A stretch of 64,000 nucleotides of DNA, taken from the NCBI GenBank assembly GCA_037349315.1, contig JBAIAC010000004.1, positions 37,141,001 through 37,205,000 of the forward strand. The letters run 5' to 3'. Of the stretch, positions 24,385 through 36,836 are shown piece after piece. The position numbers and the translations under genes were made by a program. How positions within the stretch are numbered: position 1 is the first letter of the stretch; every line of letters begins with the position of its first letter. Below the pieces are notes generated by a model. That model was not told the DNA's origin, made no database searches, and saw only the letters and a program-made list of their open reading frames with translations. The DNA is from Chelydra serpentina. Lineage: Eukaryota > Chordata > Testudines > Chelydridae.

Positions 24385-25078
24385 TCTTCGTGTGTTCGTC
24401 CCTATGTGTATTCCACTGTGGGTACGCATGTGTTTCATATGCCTGGAGCCAGATAATCTTGAAAGCAGTGTCCATTAGTCCGTGCATACAACCTCTCTCC
24501 TTATTCCTCCAGTTGGGGAGATAAAGTGCGAGGCGGACTGACTGCCTCTCCAGTTCCTTCTTCCTATATCGTGGTCCAGGTCGGAACCTCCAGTGTCCAG
24601 AGTTTTGTCGTATTTTATCTGTTGATCTGTAAATACATATGTACATATTTGTAAATAGTTTTTAGAATTTTATCCAGGAGTTTTAGCTAAAAGTTTTATA
24701 ATTAGATAGTTAGCTACCCCCTCCTAGAATACACATAGGGACCAGCACTCAAAGAAGAGAGAGTTACTTACCTTTGTAACTGGAGATTCTTCGAGATGCG
24801 TGGTCCCTACCTCTATTCCATTACCTGCTCTCCTTCCCCTCTGCTTCGGATCATCCTTGGTTTCGTGGTACAGAAGGAGCTGAAGAGATGATCAGTCCAT
24901 CCCGCTCTTTATCTTCTCGGTTGGAGGCATGAGGATGCATCCACAGACTAACGGACCCTGCTTTCAAGACTTTCCGGCTTCGGGCATATGGAGCATAGGC
25001 ATATCCATAGTCGAATGCAAATATGGACCACACATCTCAAAGAACCTCCAGTTATGAGGGTAAGTAACTTCCTCTTAC
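24385..25078 (+). mobile_element. Internally deleted, MITE-like DIRS derivative
   Basis: Left terminal repeat: TCCCTATGTGTATTCCACTG, then GAAAGCAGTGTCCATTAGTC. Right terminal repeat in inverted sense: GACTAACGGACCCTGCTTTC. Between them, at about 24725-24820, sits an internal complementary region in which AATACACATAGGGACCAGCA (matching the left outer end) is joined to TTCTTCGAGATGCGTGGTCC (matching the right outer end). All coding DNA is gone. The terminal and circular-junction signals alone persist, as expected of a non-autonomous DIRS derivative mobilised in trans. Confidence 0.75.
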
Positions 25079-25632
25079 GGCACACCAGCTTCCTCAATAT
25101 TATCAACTAGGATGATGTCATACTGGCTGATTTATACTATAGTGAGTGATTGTCTCATGCTGTCTTAAGCCATAGCTGTATAAGTGCATGTTTCAGAATA
25201 CAGCTGGGAACTGTTAGTTGGTAAAGTGCTAGGAATCAGTCCTGAATTGTCAGATGTGTCCAGTTTGTCGGTGTGTATCTATAATGTTGTACGTGTGTGA
25301 AAAGGCTTGACTAAAAATTAAATTTGGGAAGCAAGTGTTGGTGAATTGATGAGGGTATAAATTCTAGTCTTGATATGAAGAGTTTCTTTCCAATACTTCA
25401 GTATTATCTTTATGGGTGGCTAAAATTGGTTGGTATTACATAGGAGCTGTGTTGATTGACTTAGTTATAACTAACAAAGGCATCTTCAGAGAATATAAAG
25501 TAAGTAAAAATACTATTGTCCTAAATTGGATCATTTTTGTCTGTTGTGTGAAACGCCAGGTTATTAGGATAAATTTAGAAAGTTCATGTTAAATTTCTAA
25601 TAGTAATCGTATTGCTTTGCTTCCCCTGTGTG

Positions 25633-25705
<73 letters not shown>

Positions 25706-27780
25706 TTTAAACGTTCTGATAGGATAGTCAAACACAATTCAGAAAGTCTTAGGTGTGTTCTTCAGCTAAGTAACAGAAATTGCATACATTTTTCAGAACC
25801 CTAGTATAGTTAAACATTAATTGACTCCTGCATTTTATACCAGATTGTTCTCTCAGTAAGAATTTTCCATAAGATTTTGCAAGCTAAATTGCTATTAACC
25901 TTAGCATCACATCCTGATTGCCTGTTGTGGAGATGATTAATATAATTTTAAGGTCAGATTGTCAGAATTGAAATTGGATATGTTGCTTGAAAGTCTGTCT
26001 TAAAGGGAAAAAGTGGGAGGGGGGGGGACAATTGATTAACTTAATGGTTCTTTAATTTCAAGTGAATAGCTCTTCACATTTGATGGGGAAACCTGTTAAA
26101 AACTTTGGTATGTAGTAAAGAATAGATGTAGATCATTTGATAATTACATACATCTTACTATTGGAAGTCAAAAAGTTTAGTGCTTTCCGAGAAATGGCTG
26201 TCAGTAAATTGAGGAAGTGCTGCAAAAAGTGGTAATTAGGCTTCAATCTTAAAATAAAAATGAAATTAACATTAAACAGAAAGGGTCACTGATCTATAAA
26301 AGTGAGGGGCAAAACACCCCAAGTTGCCTCTCTGTGTCTCTGTCTTTCCACCTAAGATGACAAAAGAAACAGCCTATGGATTCTGGATGCAGATCCTGAC
26401 CTGAAACTTAAAATGATACTGGGAACCTGTGGTAAGAACTTCACGTTAAACCAAGTCTAGTTCAGGTTAGAAAGCATTTTATCCTTTTCTCTTGTAACCA
26501 TTTCTGACTTTAATGCCTCATTACTTGTAATCACTTAAAACGTATCTCTGTAGTTAAATAAACTTTTTTCCTTTAATTGAAATTAATCCAGTATTGTGAA
26601 CTGTGTGGGTAACTCCATTTACCGTGGCAAGTTGTTGTATATTATTCCCTTAAGAGGGACAATGGACCTTTCTTATCTGAACTGCCCAATCTGAACAGTG
26701 CAATATAGAATGCACATTTTTGGGGAGCGGGGGAGGGATATCTGGGACTTGAGAGTGTGTTGCGGTCACCCTGCATGTGGTTTCCAAGGCTGGTGGAAGC
26801 CAGAGTGTGACTGGAGGGTGGCTGGCAGGCTGCAGCTATACACATGTGGCTTGCATGCTGGCAGGCTGTTTGCGAGCAGCCCAGGTTGGAGCTACAGAAG
26901 CAAGTCATTATAAGGCATCCAAGGCTGCCAGGTAGGGATGACACAGCCCCTCACTGGTCTGGATTACACCTGAAACGTCATATGTCCTTGTCTTTTGCTC
27001 CGCTGTCTTTGATTAGCTGGCTGTTTTTTGGGGGGAGATAGTGGTGGTGTTTTTTGCAGGGGAGATAGTGGTGGGGAGTTTTGCGGGAGTGGGGGGCGGG
27101 GGAGATAGTGGTGGATGGGACATTTTCTTCCCTGGCTGGCAAAATGGCTAAGGCTGTTCCTGGTCTCATCCTGGATAATATGGTGGCTTAGAGTCCAGTT
27201 CTTTCACAGCAGCATACTACATTTAGTTTCTACTATGGTTGCTACCAGCTGCAGATTTTTGCACTGCTCAGAAAAGTGCAAGAAGTTCCCAAATTGTAGT
27301 CCATACACCACTGTTGAACCACAGAGAGCTGGTTGGTTGCATGATGATGGCTCTCCTTGTTTCCAGCTGCTGAATTGTTTTAAGAGACTGCTAGATATTC
27401 TTACTAGTTCCTACAGTTATTTTTCCATGGAAGCAAATTGCTATAGTTTCTGTAGCAATGTTATATGATTACGAATGAGAAGGGAGGAGATCCATTTGTG
27501 AGCATGTGATCCATGAGACAATCCAATGTTAAATTGCAATTCACATTAACAATCTTTGAGAACCTTATAATACATTAATTAACTATATCTAAACAGTGAT
27601 GCATCTATATTAAAGTGCTGGTTTTGGACATGTGGAGTTTAGTCTAATTTGTATCATGTACTTACTGATGTCACATCAGGAAATTTAAAAAAGCAAATAT
27701 GAGATAACATTTTTCAACAAAAACACTATAAAAGCAAAGGCATAAGATATACTTATTGGATTATGAAGGCAGGCCCTAGC
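25079..27780. other. Intronic stretch with microsatellite and G-rich tract
   Basis: A compound (TA)n(TG)n(TA)n repeat runs from about 25627 to 25706. A G-rich repeated tract with GGGGAGATAGTGGTGG units runs from 27031 to 27118. Otherwise no gene or transposon end was recognised. Confidence 0.55.
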
Positions 27781-27787
27781 TGATTTA

Positions 27788-28062
27788 GGGCTAGTCTACA
27801 CTTACCGGATAGATCGGAGGCGCTGGATCGATCTTCTGGGTTCGATTTATCGCGTCTTGTCTAGACGCGATAAATCGAACCAGGAAGTGCTCCCCCGTCG
27901 ACGCTGGTAATCCAGCTCGACGAACGGAGTAGGCGGAGTCGACGGGGGAGCCTGTGCGCCGCGTGTGGACCCCGGGTAAGTACCTTTTCATTCGAACTAA
28001 GATAGTTCGACGCTGAAGTTGCGTATCTTAGTTCGAATTGGGGGGTTAGTGTAGACCAGCCC
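27788..28062. mobile_element. Harbinger-type MITE (family D) with TTA target duplication
   Basis: Starts GGGCTAGTCTACACTTACC and ends GTGTAGACCAGCCC, flanked by TTA on both sides (27785-27787, 28063-28065), the PIF/Harbinger target site. Internal perfect inverted repeat GGTTCGATTTATCGCGTCT/AGACGCGATAAATCGAACC, and a second pair TTCGAACTAAGATA/TATCTTAGTTCGAA. Another pair, CCCCCGTCGAC and GTCGACGGGGG, flanks the middle. No coding capacity. Confidence 0.85.
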
Positions 28063-28141
28063 TTAGTAAGAGTCCACCAGGAAGTGATCCTTTCCTGGGG
28101 AAAAATAGTAAGGAGTCAGAAAAAGAAAGCAAGCTTGAATG

Positions 28142-28198
28142 GGTAATCCTATTTAATTGTGACAAATTTTTTATTTGTCACAATTAAATAGGGTTACC
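28142..28198. repeat. Short near-perfect palindrome
   Basis: Arms GGTAATCCTATTTAATTGTG (+ACAAA) and TTTGT(+CACAATTAAATAGGGTTACC) surround an AT loop, giving about 25-bp arms with one mismatch. It could be a very short inverted-repeat element or a replication-slippage product. Confidence 0.75.
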
Positions 28199-28304
28199 TA
28201 TTTAATGGACAGATGTTCCAGCCCAGCATTTGCTCTGGTTAGAGAAGCAGATGCTATATAAAAGAGATGCTATATAAAAATGCCTCTAGGAAGGAGGACA
28301 GGAT

Positions 28305-28468
28305 GGTTGAGGTAATTTCTTTTATTGGACCAAATTCTTCTGGTGAAAGAGACAAACTTTCGAGTTACACTGAGCTGCTCATCAAGAGGAACTCTGTGTA
28401 TCTTGAAATCTTGTTTCACCCATCTTGTCTCTCTGCTATCCTGGGACCAACACAGCTACAATACTGAA
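28305..28468 (+). repeat. Interspersed repeat family R1, copy
   Basis: Contains GAGGTAATTTCTTTTATTGG, GGTGAAAGAGACAAACTTTC and ends CTGGGACCAACACAGCTACA. Diverged relative to 9972-10230. Confidence 0.65.
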
Positions 28469-28792
28469 ACAAGCTATGGAAAAGGGCTGCATAGTTACCG
28501 TGTAAAATCTGTTATGAAATCTCATGATAATGCCCTGGAATAAAATGGCTTTATTGGTAGCTTTACCTCAATACCTCATGGATAACTCTGTGATTACTGG
28601 CGTGTTAGCTGCATGTCAACGTTCACACCAGTATCTTTCAGTCCAAATTATTGCAGTTAGAATATTGTTTATAGCTTTCATAGAGTCACAGTATGCCCCA
28701 AAGGCCGACTATAATGATGATGATAAATTCTGTTGAGTCAGATAATCTGAAATTGGAGGGTAGGCAAATTTTTCTTCATTTACCTGTGTAGC

Positions 28793-30500
28793 ATAGAATC
28801 ATAATACTGGAAGAGACCTCGAGAGGTCATCTAGTCCTAGTCCAGTCCCCTGCACTCAAGGCAGGACTAAGTATTATCTAGACCATCCCTGACAGGTGTT
28901 TGTCAACCCTGCTCTTAAAAATTCCCACTGATGGAGATTCCACCACCTCCCTAGGCAGTTTATTCCAGTGCTTAACCACTCTGACAGGAAGTTTTTCCTA
29001 ATGTCCAACCTAAACCGTCCTTGCTGAAATTTAAGCCTATTGCTTCTTGTCCTATCTTCAGAGGTTAAAAACAACACATTTTCTCCCTCCTCCTTGTAAC
29101 AACCTTTTATGTACTTGAAAACTGTTATGTCCCCTCTCAGTCTTTTCTTCTCCAGACTAAACAAACCCAATTTTTTCAATCTTTCCTCATAGGTCATGTT
29201 TTTGAGAACTTTAATAATTTTTGTTGCTCTTCTCTGGACTTTCTCCAATTTGTCAACATCTTTCCTGAAATGTGGCACCCAGAACTGGACACACTACTCC
29301 AGTTGAGGCCTAATCAGCATGTAATAAAGCGGAAGAATTACTTCTCGTGTCTTGCTTACAATACTCCTTCTAATCCTTCCCAGAATGAAGTTTGCTTTTT
29401 TTTGCAACAGCGTTACACTGTTGACTCATATTTAGCTTGTGATCCACTATGAACCCCAGACCCCTTTCCGCAGTACTCCTTCCTAGGCAGTCATTTCCCA
29501 TTTTATATGTGTGCAACTGATTGTTCCTTCCTAAGTGGAGTACTTTGCATTTGTCCTTATTGAATTTCTATTCAATTTAGTTCAGACCATTTCTGAGCTA
29601 TTTAGTTCAGACCATTTCTCCAGTTTGTCCAGATCATTTTGAATTTTAATCCTATCTTCCAAAGCACTTGCAACCCCTCCCAGCTTGGTATCATCAGCAA
29701 ACTTTATAAGGGTACTCTCTATGCCATTATCTAAATCATTGATGAAGATATTGAACAGAACCGGACCCAGAATCGATCCCTGTGGGACCCCACTCGTTAT
29801 GCCCTTCCAGCATGACTGTGAACCACTGGTAACTATTCCCTGGGAACGATTTTCCAACCAGTTGTGCACCCACCTTATAGTAGCTCCAACTAGATTGTAT
29901 TTCCCTAGTTTGTTTATGAGAAGGTCATGCAAGACAGTATCAGAAGCCTTACTAAAGTCAAGATATACCACATCTACCGCTTCCCCCCATCCACAAGGCT
30001 TGTTACCTGTCAAAGAAAGCTATCAGGTTGGTTTGACACGATTTTTTCTTGACAAATCCATGCTGACTGTGATTTATCACCTTATCTTCTAGATGTTTGC
30101 AAATTGATTGCTTAATTATTTGCTGCATTATCTTTCTGGGTGCAGAAGTTAAGGTGACTGGTCTGTAATTCCCCGGGTTGTCCTTATTTCCCTTTTTATA
30201 GACGGGCACTATATTTGCCCTTTTCCAGTCTTCTGGGATGTCTCCCGTCTTCCATGACTTTTCAAAGTTAATTGCTAATAGCTCAGATATCTCCTCAGTC
30301 AGCTCCTTGAGTATTCTAGGATGCATTTCATCAGGCCCTGGTGAATTGAAGACATCTAACTTGTCTAAGTAATTTTTGACTTGTTCTTTTCCTATTTTAG
30401 ATGCCGATCCTACCTCATAGACTAAACAGAAATAAGTCAATAGTTGCTTAGATTGATTTTGGTTCCTCTGTTCCTTCTCTAGTCCCTTGAGCAAACACAT
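28793..30500 (-). mobile_element. 5'-truncated CR1 LINE
   Basis: The 3' end lies at the left (GATTCTATG-type tail, then GACTAGATGACCTC-like sequence in - sense) and the element is truncated on the 5' side near 30500. It encodes the C-terminal half of ORF2 including most of the reverse transcriptase, spread over three frames. CR1 elements integrate by target-primed reverse transcription and are usually 5' truncated, as here. The shared tail with the tRNA SINEs at both window ends suggests CR1 machinery also moves those SINEs. Confidence 0.9.
28874..30500 (-). pseudogene. CR1 ORF2 reverse transcriptase remnant
   Basis: Read 30500 to 28874. First segment (30500-30003): [20 protein letters not shown], then [20 protein letters not shown] and NYRPVTLTS, the RT N-terminal blocks. 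Second segment (30013-29582): VVYLDFSKASDTVLHDLL, TSGVPQGSILGPVLFNIFIN and the catalytic block KFADDTKLGG (FADD, a form of the Y/FxDD motif). Third segment (29278-28874): DKLEKVQRRATKII, YEERLKKLGLFSLEKKRLRG, the typical CR1 C-terminal domain. Frameshifts near 30005 and between 29581 and 29280 break it. The endonuclease domain is missing. Not functional. Confidence 0.88.
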
Positions 30501-33500
30501 TATTTTAGGCTGGGATTATCAAAAAGGGATAAAGGAGTTAGGTGCTCAAACCCCTGTGAAATTCAGTAGTTATTTTCTTTTGAAAACAAATTCCCAGGGG
30601 ATTTAGGAGCACGAGACCCACTAAACTTCAACTGGGAGCTGTGTTCCTAAATTATGTCAGGTGCTTTTAAAAATCCAATCCTGGCTACCAAAATTCCAGC
30701 CTTAGCATATTACAAATTGAAGACTCGCTAGTCACAAATCTTCCAAGCAGTAAACGTGGAGTTCTGCTTTGAAAAGTATCCCACTTCCAAATTAAAGTAT
30801 TTTAGAAAATTTTAACCTTTTAGATTTTGGGTCGCAGTCTTTTCATGAAGCATCATTCCTAGTAAAATAAAGCTACTGTAAGATTCCCTGGATTGGTACT
30901 GAATTCATGTTTAGCTTTTTGAATTTTTTCCTAGTCATATTCACATAAAGTAGTAATGCGAGCATACCTATTCCTAACTGTGATGGATACAGCAAGGTCC
31001 AACTCTGGACAATTTAGTTACCTCTGTGCCAGGGCTCTGGAATGGGGTTTGAGGGAAACCTGTGCCACTCTGTATAAAATATGCCACTTGCAGTATGAAC
31101 ATTAAAGTGCACAAAATGAGCAGTCCATGAGAACACAAACTTTGAGTGAATACTATCAAAATGCTTTTTGGCAGCTTCCCGGTTCCATTCATTGGTCACC
31201 TTATTTGAGAAAAATAAACATTTCTGATTTATTACAATGACATTTACAGGATGAATTATTAATTTTTTCTTTGTGATTGCATGGTTATTTCTTCAAGTCC
31301 ATTTTCTCGTGTAAGGAACTGATGACCTTACTGTGAGGGTTTAATCAGATCAGGAAGTCAAATCATCAGGTTATATATTGAAATATGGTTGGAGCTGCTA
31401 AAATGATAAATTTTATAGCTTTGTAATTGATCAAATTTACTCTGTAGTTTGCCATTTATTTTGCATGTACACTTGAGATTTTTTTTTTAAAAAAACCCCT
31501 AAGGTCTATATAGAACATCTTTAAGAGGAAGGTATTTACTTATTTGTATCTTTTGCTCTGATTTAAGTAGCTCTGATACTGTACATTCCAATTTTTCCCT
31601 CGGTAAAAAATATTGATCAGTTTGCATTAATGGTGTGCAGCTGCCTCATTAATTTTCACATGGCTTGTTATGACAGGCTATTCTAAATATTGAAACCCGT
31701 TGATGTTCTAAATAGCAAAGTAGATAAATAAGGTAATGTCCCATTTATCCCCTGGGGACTGTTAAGTGGATAGAAAATGTGTTATAACTATGCCCTTGAA
31801 AAAGGAGCTTACTTGTGCAATGCGGAGTGAACTTCTCTATTTACAGTGCCCTAAATATTGACCACTTATACCTTGTGCAGCTTTTTTCATTTAAAGACAA
31901 ATTAGCTAACTAATTTTTGCTGCAGTGTAAGTTGAATTTCCTATCTAAATTAGAACAGGTATGTAAGATTGCTGCTCAGGAGGCTGAAATTAAAGGTAGC
32001 CTTTTTCCAGCAATGATTTTTACAACTCTACCTGCCTTAGGTAGAACTATATTGCTTCTGTAAATGTTTCCCCGCTCCCCCCAAACTGTTGAAAAATATG
32101 GCCATGGAACTCACCTGCATTTATGTACATGGCAATAGGGTTTTGAGCTGTTGAATGCATGGCTGGAAAGCTGCAACAGCATATAAAAATGTATTGTTCA
32201 AGCATAAACGTGTCATAAAAAGTTTGTAAATGGATTTTAAAACACATGTTACTTGAATAAGCATAGAGGTTGCATTATCTGCTCCGTTTAAAAACAAGCA
32301 AAACAAAGCCTAACAAGTAGTCCTTTCTAAGAGAATCTGAAGTTCTCGAGAGGAGTGAAAAATTGTCTTTAGTATTTTTTATATTTTTGGACAATGCATG
32401 AAAACTCTAAGCATTTCCTCAAAGTAATACTTCTATGATTTGAAATGCCATCATTTGTGGGTGAGAAGTCAGATTTTCTGCTGTTACAAACAATTTTGTT
32501 TGTTACAACTTCTTATCTGACTGCATTATCACAAATAGCATATATTGACTTGGAAGTAGAAGGATTTAAATTAGTCTTGCTGTCTCAAGAGATTCTGTCT
32601 TCCATAGAATTGATAGGGTTTTTTAAATAAATAACATTTTGAAAGAAAGCACAAATGTTTTCTTACTGCTTCTCAATGTCTCTTCTTTAGGATCGCAACT
32701 TACAAGAACACAATTATTTAACTAAGGAGAAAACGCATTTGTTTAAACTTTGTAGAACAAGATATGGAGGCTTGAACACATGGGTTGAGAAATCCATACC
32801 ACACATTGGCATCTAGTTTGCGCTCTCTCCATGATTTCTAGCCTTACTCAACTTTTCCCATGGAACATCCTTGACTTCATCAGTAACTTTGCCTCTTCAC
32901 ATCACCTACTAGGGTTGTCCTCCTTCCTGTATTATCTACAATCATCTGTTTTGATAAGGCGATCGCATGTTCTGCAAATCTTTATATTGTCAGATATATC
33001 TTACCTGTGTAAAGAGTGAGTTTGGGGAATCCAATAGTCCAGTTTAATTAATCTTAAACTGTGGTGCTTGGAATTTTGGTGGTCTGGAACACTTGCTGTT
33101 GCTACGTGAAGTTGCTCCGATCACAGTGGGGAAGTGTGCACAATTGAAATAGGAGACAATCCCCACCCTTCTAGAAAGCTTCAGTTGCACATAGATCAGT
33201 CTTGGTAGCCAGCTAGTTTACTTAACCCATTCATCCCTTCAAACGCCTTCAAAAGCAACTGTTTGGGTACTTCTTGGGAGAAGTGGAAAACTGACCTGTA
33301 TATCACAGGCCACCAATGCCACTCAGCACTCACACACTACGGTGCATGATGCTTCGTAAGACGTCTTATGTTGTTTTTTGTTTTAATGAAGGAGGTTACA
33401 GGAGTAATATATTAAAAAGTAGATTGAGGGTCCTTATAGAGAAGTAGTTTCCATAATAAGTCAGTCTAACATCAGGCCTTTAAATATGAAAAGAAACTCC

Positions 33501-33555
33501 AAAATATGCCTGTATTTGCTCCTTTGCTCTCCTTATCTGTGTCTAGTTATTTGAT
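30501..33555. other. Stretch without recognised gene
   Basis: A segment at about 30505-30690 has words such as GGGATTATCAAAAAGGG and CAACTGGGAGCTGTG that recall an old interspersed repeat, seen again near 56560-56690 and 63015-63200. The rest is AT-rich with no exon I can support. Confidence 0.4.
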
Positions 33556-33559
33556 CTAA

Positions 33560-33767
33560 GGATATGTCTGGTCTGTCTACGTTGGAATAAAAGAGTCATG
33601 GCTGGCCCGGGTCAGCTGACTCTGGCTTGTGGGGCTAAAAATTGCTGTGTAGCTGTTTGGGCTCAGGTACCATCAATTTGCACAGCAGTTTTACAGCCCT
33701 GCAGCCTGAGCCAGAGTCAGCTGACCCAGGCCAGCCGCGGGTGTGTGTTTGATGTGTAGATGTACTC
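33560..33767. mobile_element. MITE (family A), diverged copy
   Basis: Contains ATGGCTGGCCCGGGTCAGCT, and inverted AGCTGACCCAGGCCAGCCGC, with ends GGATATGTCTG and TGTAGATGTACTC. Same family as 962-1231. Confidence 0.65.
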
Positions 33768-34023
33768 TAAGAGACCCATATAACAGACAACTTCTTAACT
33801 TAGGAGATCTCTTGAGGGGTGAATCCTATTCTCTGAATTACAAAGATGGAAGTACAATGCTGAAGACCTGCAGTAGCATTTAGCATAGATTAGTCAGATC
33901 TTTTCTGCCATTGATGTCTGGAAAAATGTTTCATGCTGAAAGGGAGAACACAATCTCTTGCATTTTATACTTTGGCAAACAATATGGCATAGTTGCTGTG
34001 AGCCAAAAGATAGAGGCAAAGTT

Positions 34024-34200
34024 GAATTCAGAAGTAATGATTGACCAGGATTAGATTTAAGATTAAGTTGATTTAAATTAATTTAGAATGTAATTAAAAT
34101 TAGATTTATATCTAGAATTTAGATCTAGATTTAGATTTAGATTTAAGATTAAATTGAATGTCAGAAGTAACGATTGACCAGGATTAGATTTCTCAGGTTT
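34024..34200. repeat. Local direct duplication around an AT-rich (TTTAGA)n tract
   Basis: The words AGAAGTAATGATTGACCAGG and AGAAGTAACGATTGACCAGG, both followed by ATTAGATTT, occur about 130 bp apart. Between them lies a degenerate TTTAGATTTAGA tract. It looks like local tandem duplication with simple-repeat expansion. Confidence 0.75.
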
Positions 34201-34649
34201 CCTGGCTTCAAAATATTCTTTTCTGGATGGACTAGTATGTTTCAGCTGTTGTTGGTTTATAGAGCTTCAGATTCTTAATCTTCAGAAGGATTTTCAGTTC
34301 TAGATACTGAGCATAAATTGCTCTAGTTATCCACGATAGTTCACAAATTCTTAACAAAAAAACAAATTTGCTCATCTATTATACCCATTTAGCTTGTATT
34401 TCTCTGTCAGATACATAGTCCTTGATGCATCTGAAAATTGGGCAGGTGGAATTTGGAAAAGAATAATAAGGTAATAGAAAAAATGTGTGCATCATGTTAA
34501 ATCAAAAATGAAGTTATATTTATGTTGATGGAACAAATAACAAGCAGATAATCTTTCTGATTTAATGATGTATTTGAAAGACTAATAGCAACGCTTTTCG
34601 ACTCGCTGATCAAATCTGCTTTGAAATAATAGCACTTTGCATTTTAATA

Positions 34650-34835
34650 TTGTCTTTCAGCCCGGGATCTCAAAGTGCTTTACAGATGTAGATAAGTGTA
34701 ATAGTCACATTTTTCAGATGGGGAAACTGAGATACCAGAATTCAGTTAGCGTCCCCAACTAGAGAGAGACAGTGAAAGAGCTGAGATTACAACTCACACT
34801 GTGATTGGGGTCTTTGTATTAACCACTAAAATACA
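34650..34835 (+). repeat. MIR-type SINE
   Basis: Contains CAAAGTGCTTTACAGATG, TTTTTCAGATGGGGAAACTG and GACAGTGAAAGAGCTGAGAT followed by TTAACCACTAA. This is the core and 3' part of an ancient amniote CORE-SINE. Confidence 0.75.
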
Positions 34836-35619
34836 TTTGATTGCCCTCTTTAAGTTTAAACCTATTTGTGATGTCTAATGTTAGTTGCAATTCTGAAGTA
34901 ATGTTATAGTGCATATTGCCTGAATGATTGTTGTCCAAGGCTGCTATTGTCTTACATTAATAAAAATGTAACCAGGCACATTTTATATATAAAATCGCTT
35001 ACCTGTAGTGGTTAAATGTTACCCTGTGCACTGTGACAATTTAGCCAGGAAGCAGAGATGGGTGTAACATTAATAAGGTATGGAAGATATTTTCTGTGCT
35101 GCAGAAATTGAAGATTTTCTCAAACTGTGACTTTTTGGTGCCAAAGGTAATTGTAACAGCTAGGATTTATACAAGGTGTTTTACATTTTGATTGCATTCT
35201 GTATGCTGTGGTAATTTACAGCGCATGAAGAAAAGGTGCAGATCATAGTGTGAGGATTCGTCTTCGATTGTTAACTTGTCAGGCATCAGAGTTAGGAATG
35301 CATTAATGAGACTTTGTGGGGCTTATTAAAATATAAGAGGTTAAAACAAAAGACTGATTTGATTCAAACGTATAGGAAATTTCCATATACCACAAACTAG
35401 ATTGATTAAAAGTTCATGTGTTTCCATTTACTTCAGTTTTTAGCATGCATGAGGCAAACCCACTGGGTTGGTTGCAATAACTGCTTTTTCCTTTAAAATA
35501 TATGGGATAGTTCTTAATATAGATTCCTTAAACATGGTTATTTTATAACGTACAAAATAAAATACATGATTGGTCCACAGCAAACAGCCAACAAATACCT
35601 GACTCTTTCAAGACCAGGT

Positions 35620-35850
35620 GGGTGAGGAAAAACATCTCTTATTGGACCAGCTTATGTTGGTGAGAGAGACAAGCTTTTGAGCGTACATAGAGCTCTTCTT
35701 CAGTTCTGGGAAATGTATTCAGTGTCACAGCTAAATATAAGGTGAAACAGATTGTTTAGCATAAATAATTAACATATTTTAAGGGACCATTCATGGCGAA
35801 GTGGCCTGTTAATATCCTTCCAGTCATAGGGAGGGAAAGGAAGGGAGTCA
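35620..35850 (+). repeat. Interspersed repeat family R1, copy
   Basis: Contains CATCTCTTATTGGACCAGC, TTGGTGAGAGAGACAAGCTT and GAAACAGATTGTTTAGCAT, matching 9972-10230. Confidence 0.7.
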
Positions 35851-35971
35851 GTGTTTTTCAGTGTCTTGCCTGAGTGATAACCGTGTTGTTCCTTTGCTGT
35901 GATATGGTAGAAGAGGAGTATCATTATTAACAGGTATTGGTAGGGAGTTCATAACATTCATAAAAATGAAG

Positions 35972-36836
35972 GTTTCAGTGTAGTAGCCGTGTTAGTCTGT
36001 GTCAGCAAAACGAAAATAAGAAAGAAAAACTTGTAGCACCTTAGAGACTAACAAATTTATTTCAGCATAAGCTTTCATGGGTTAGTACCCACTTCATCGG
36101 ATGCATGGAATGAAACATACAGTAGACAGATATTTATACAGTCAGAGAAACATGATAAGGTGGAGGTGCATAGACCAACCTTAAGAGGCTAATTAATTGA
36201 GAGGAACCATAACAGCAGGGGAAGAAAAACCTTTGAAGTGATAAGGATCATTAACTTAAGGGAAATAGATTCAATTAACGTAATGGCCGAGCCATTCCAA
36301 GTCCTTATTTAATCCTGAGGTAATGCAATCTAGTTTGCATATTAATTCGAGTTCAACAGTTTCTCTTTGAAGTCTGTTTTTGGAGTTAATCTGTCACTCA
36401 GTGACAGACTTGAGGGTAGCAGTGTTGCGACAGATTAACTCCAAAAACAGACTTCAAAGAGAAACTGTTGAACTCGAATTGATATGCAAACTAGATTGCA
36501 TTACCTCAGGATTAAATAAGGACTTGGAATGGCTCGGCCATTACGTTAATTGAATCTATTTCCCTTAAATTAACGATCCTCATTCACACCTGTGTGACCA
36601 TCTTGTTTATCACTTCAAAGGTTTTTCTTCCCCTGCTGTTATGGTTCCTCTCAATTAATTAGCCTCTTAAGGTTGGTCTATGCACCTCCACCTAATCATG
36701 TTTCTCTGACTGTATAAATATCTGTCTACTGTATGTTTCATTCCATGCATCCAGTGAAGTGGGTACTAACCCACGAAAGCTTATGCTGAAATAAATTTGT
36801 TAGTCTCTAAGGTGCTACAAGTTTTTCTTTCTTATT
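35972..36836. mobile_element. Palindromic retro-inserted repeat with 15-bp target duplication
   Basis: Flanked by identical TTCATAAAAATGAAG at 35957-35971 and 36837-36851. Inside, the left arm (about 36010-36395) and right arm (about 36429-36836) are near reverse complements: GTAGCACCTTAGAGACTAAC pairs with GTTAGTCTCTAAGGTGCTAC, and GAGTTCAACAGTTTCTCTTT with AAAGAGAAACTGTTGAACTC. The right arm has an extra ~30 bp near 36580-36610. The unpaired left tip carries TAGTAGCCGTGTTAGTCTGT, a word typical of a very common reptile repeat; another copy is at 60895-61030. The right arm in + frame encodes NSKNRLQRETVELELICKLD, suggesting a coding ancestor. Penelope-like origin is only a guess. Confidence 0.8.

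Noticed and set aside
29685..30092. 135-codon + strand ORF
   Set aside because: It is antisense to the CR1 reverse transcriptase, whose - strand frame carries FADD and other RT blocks.
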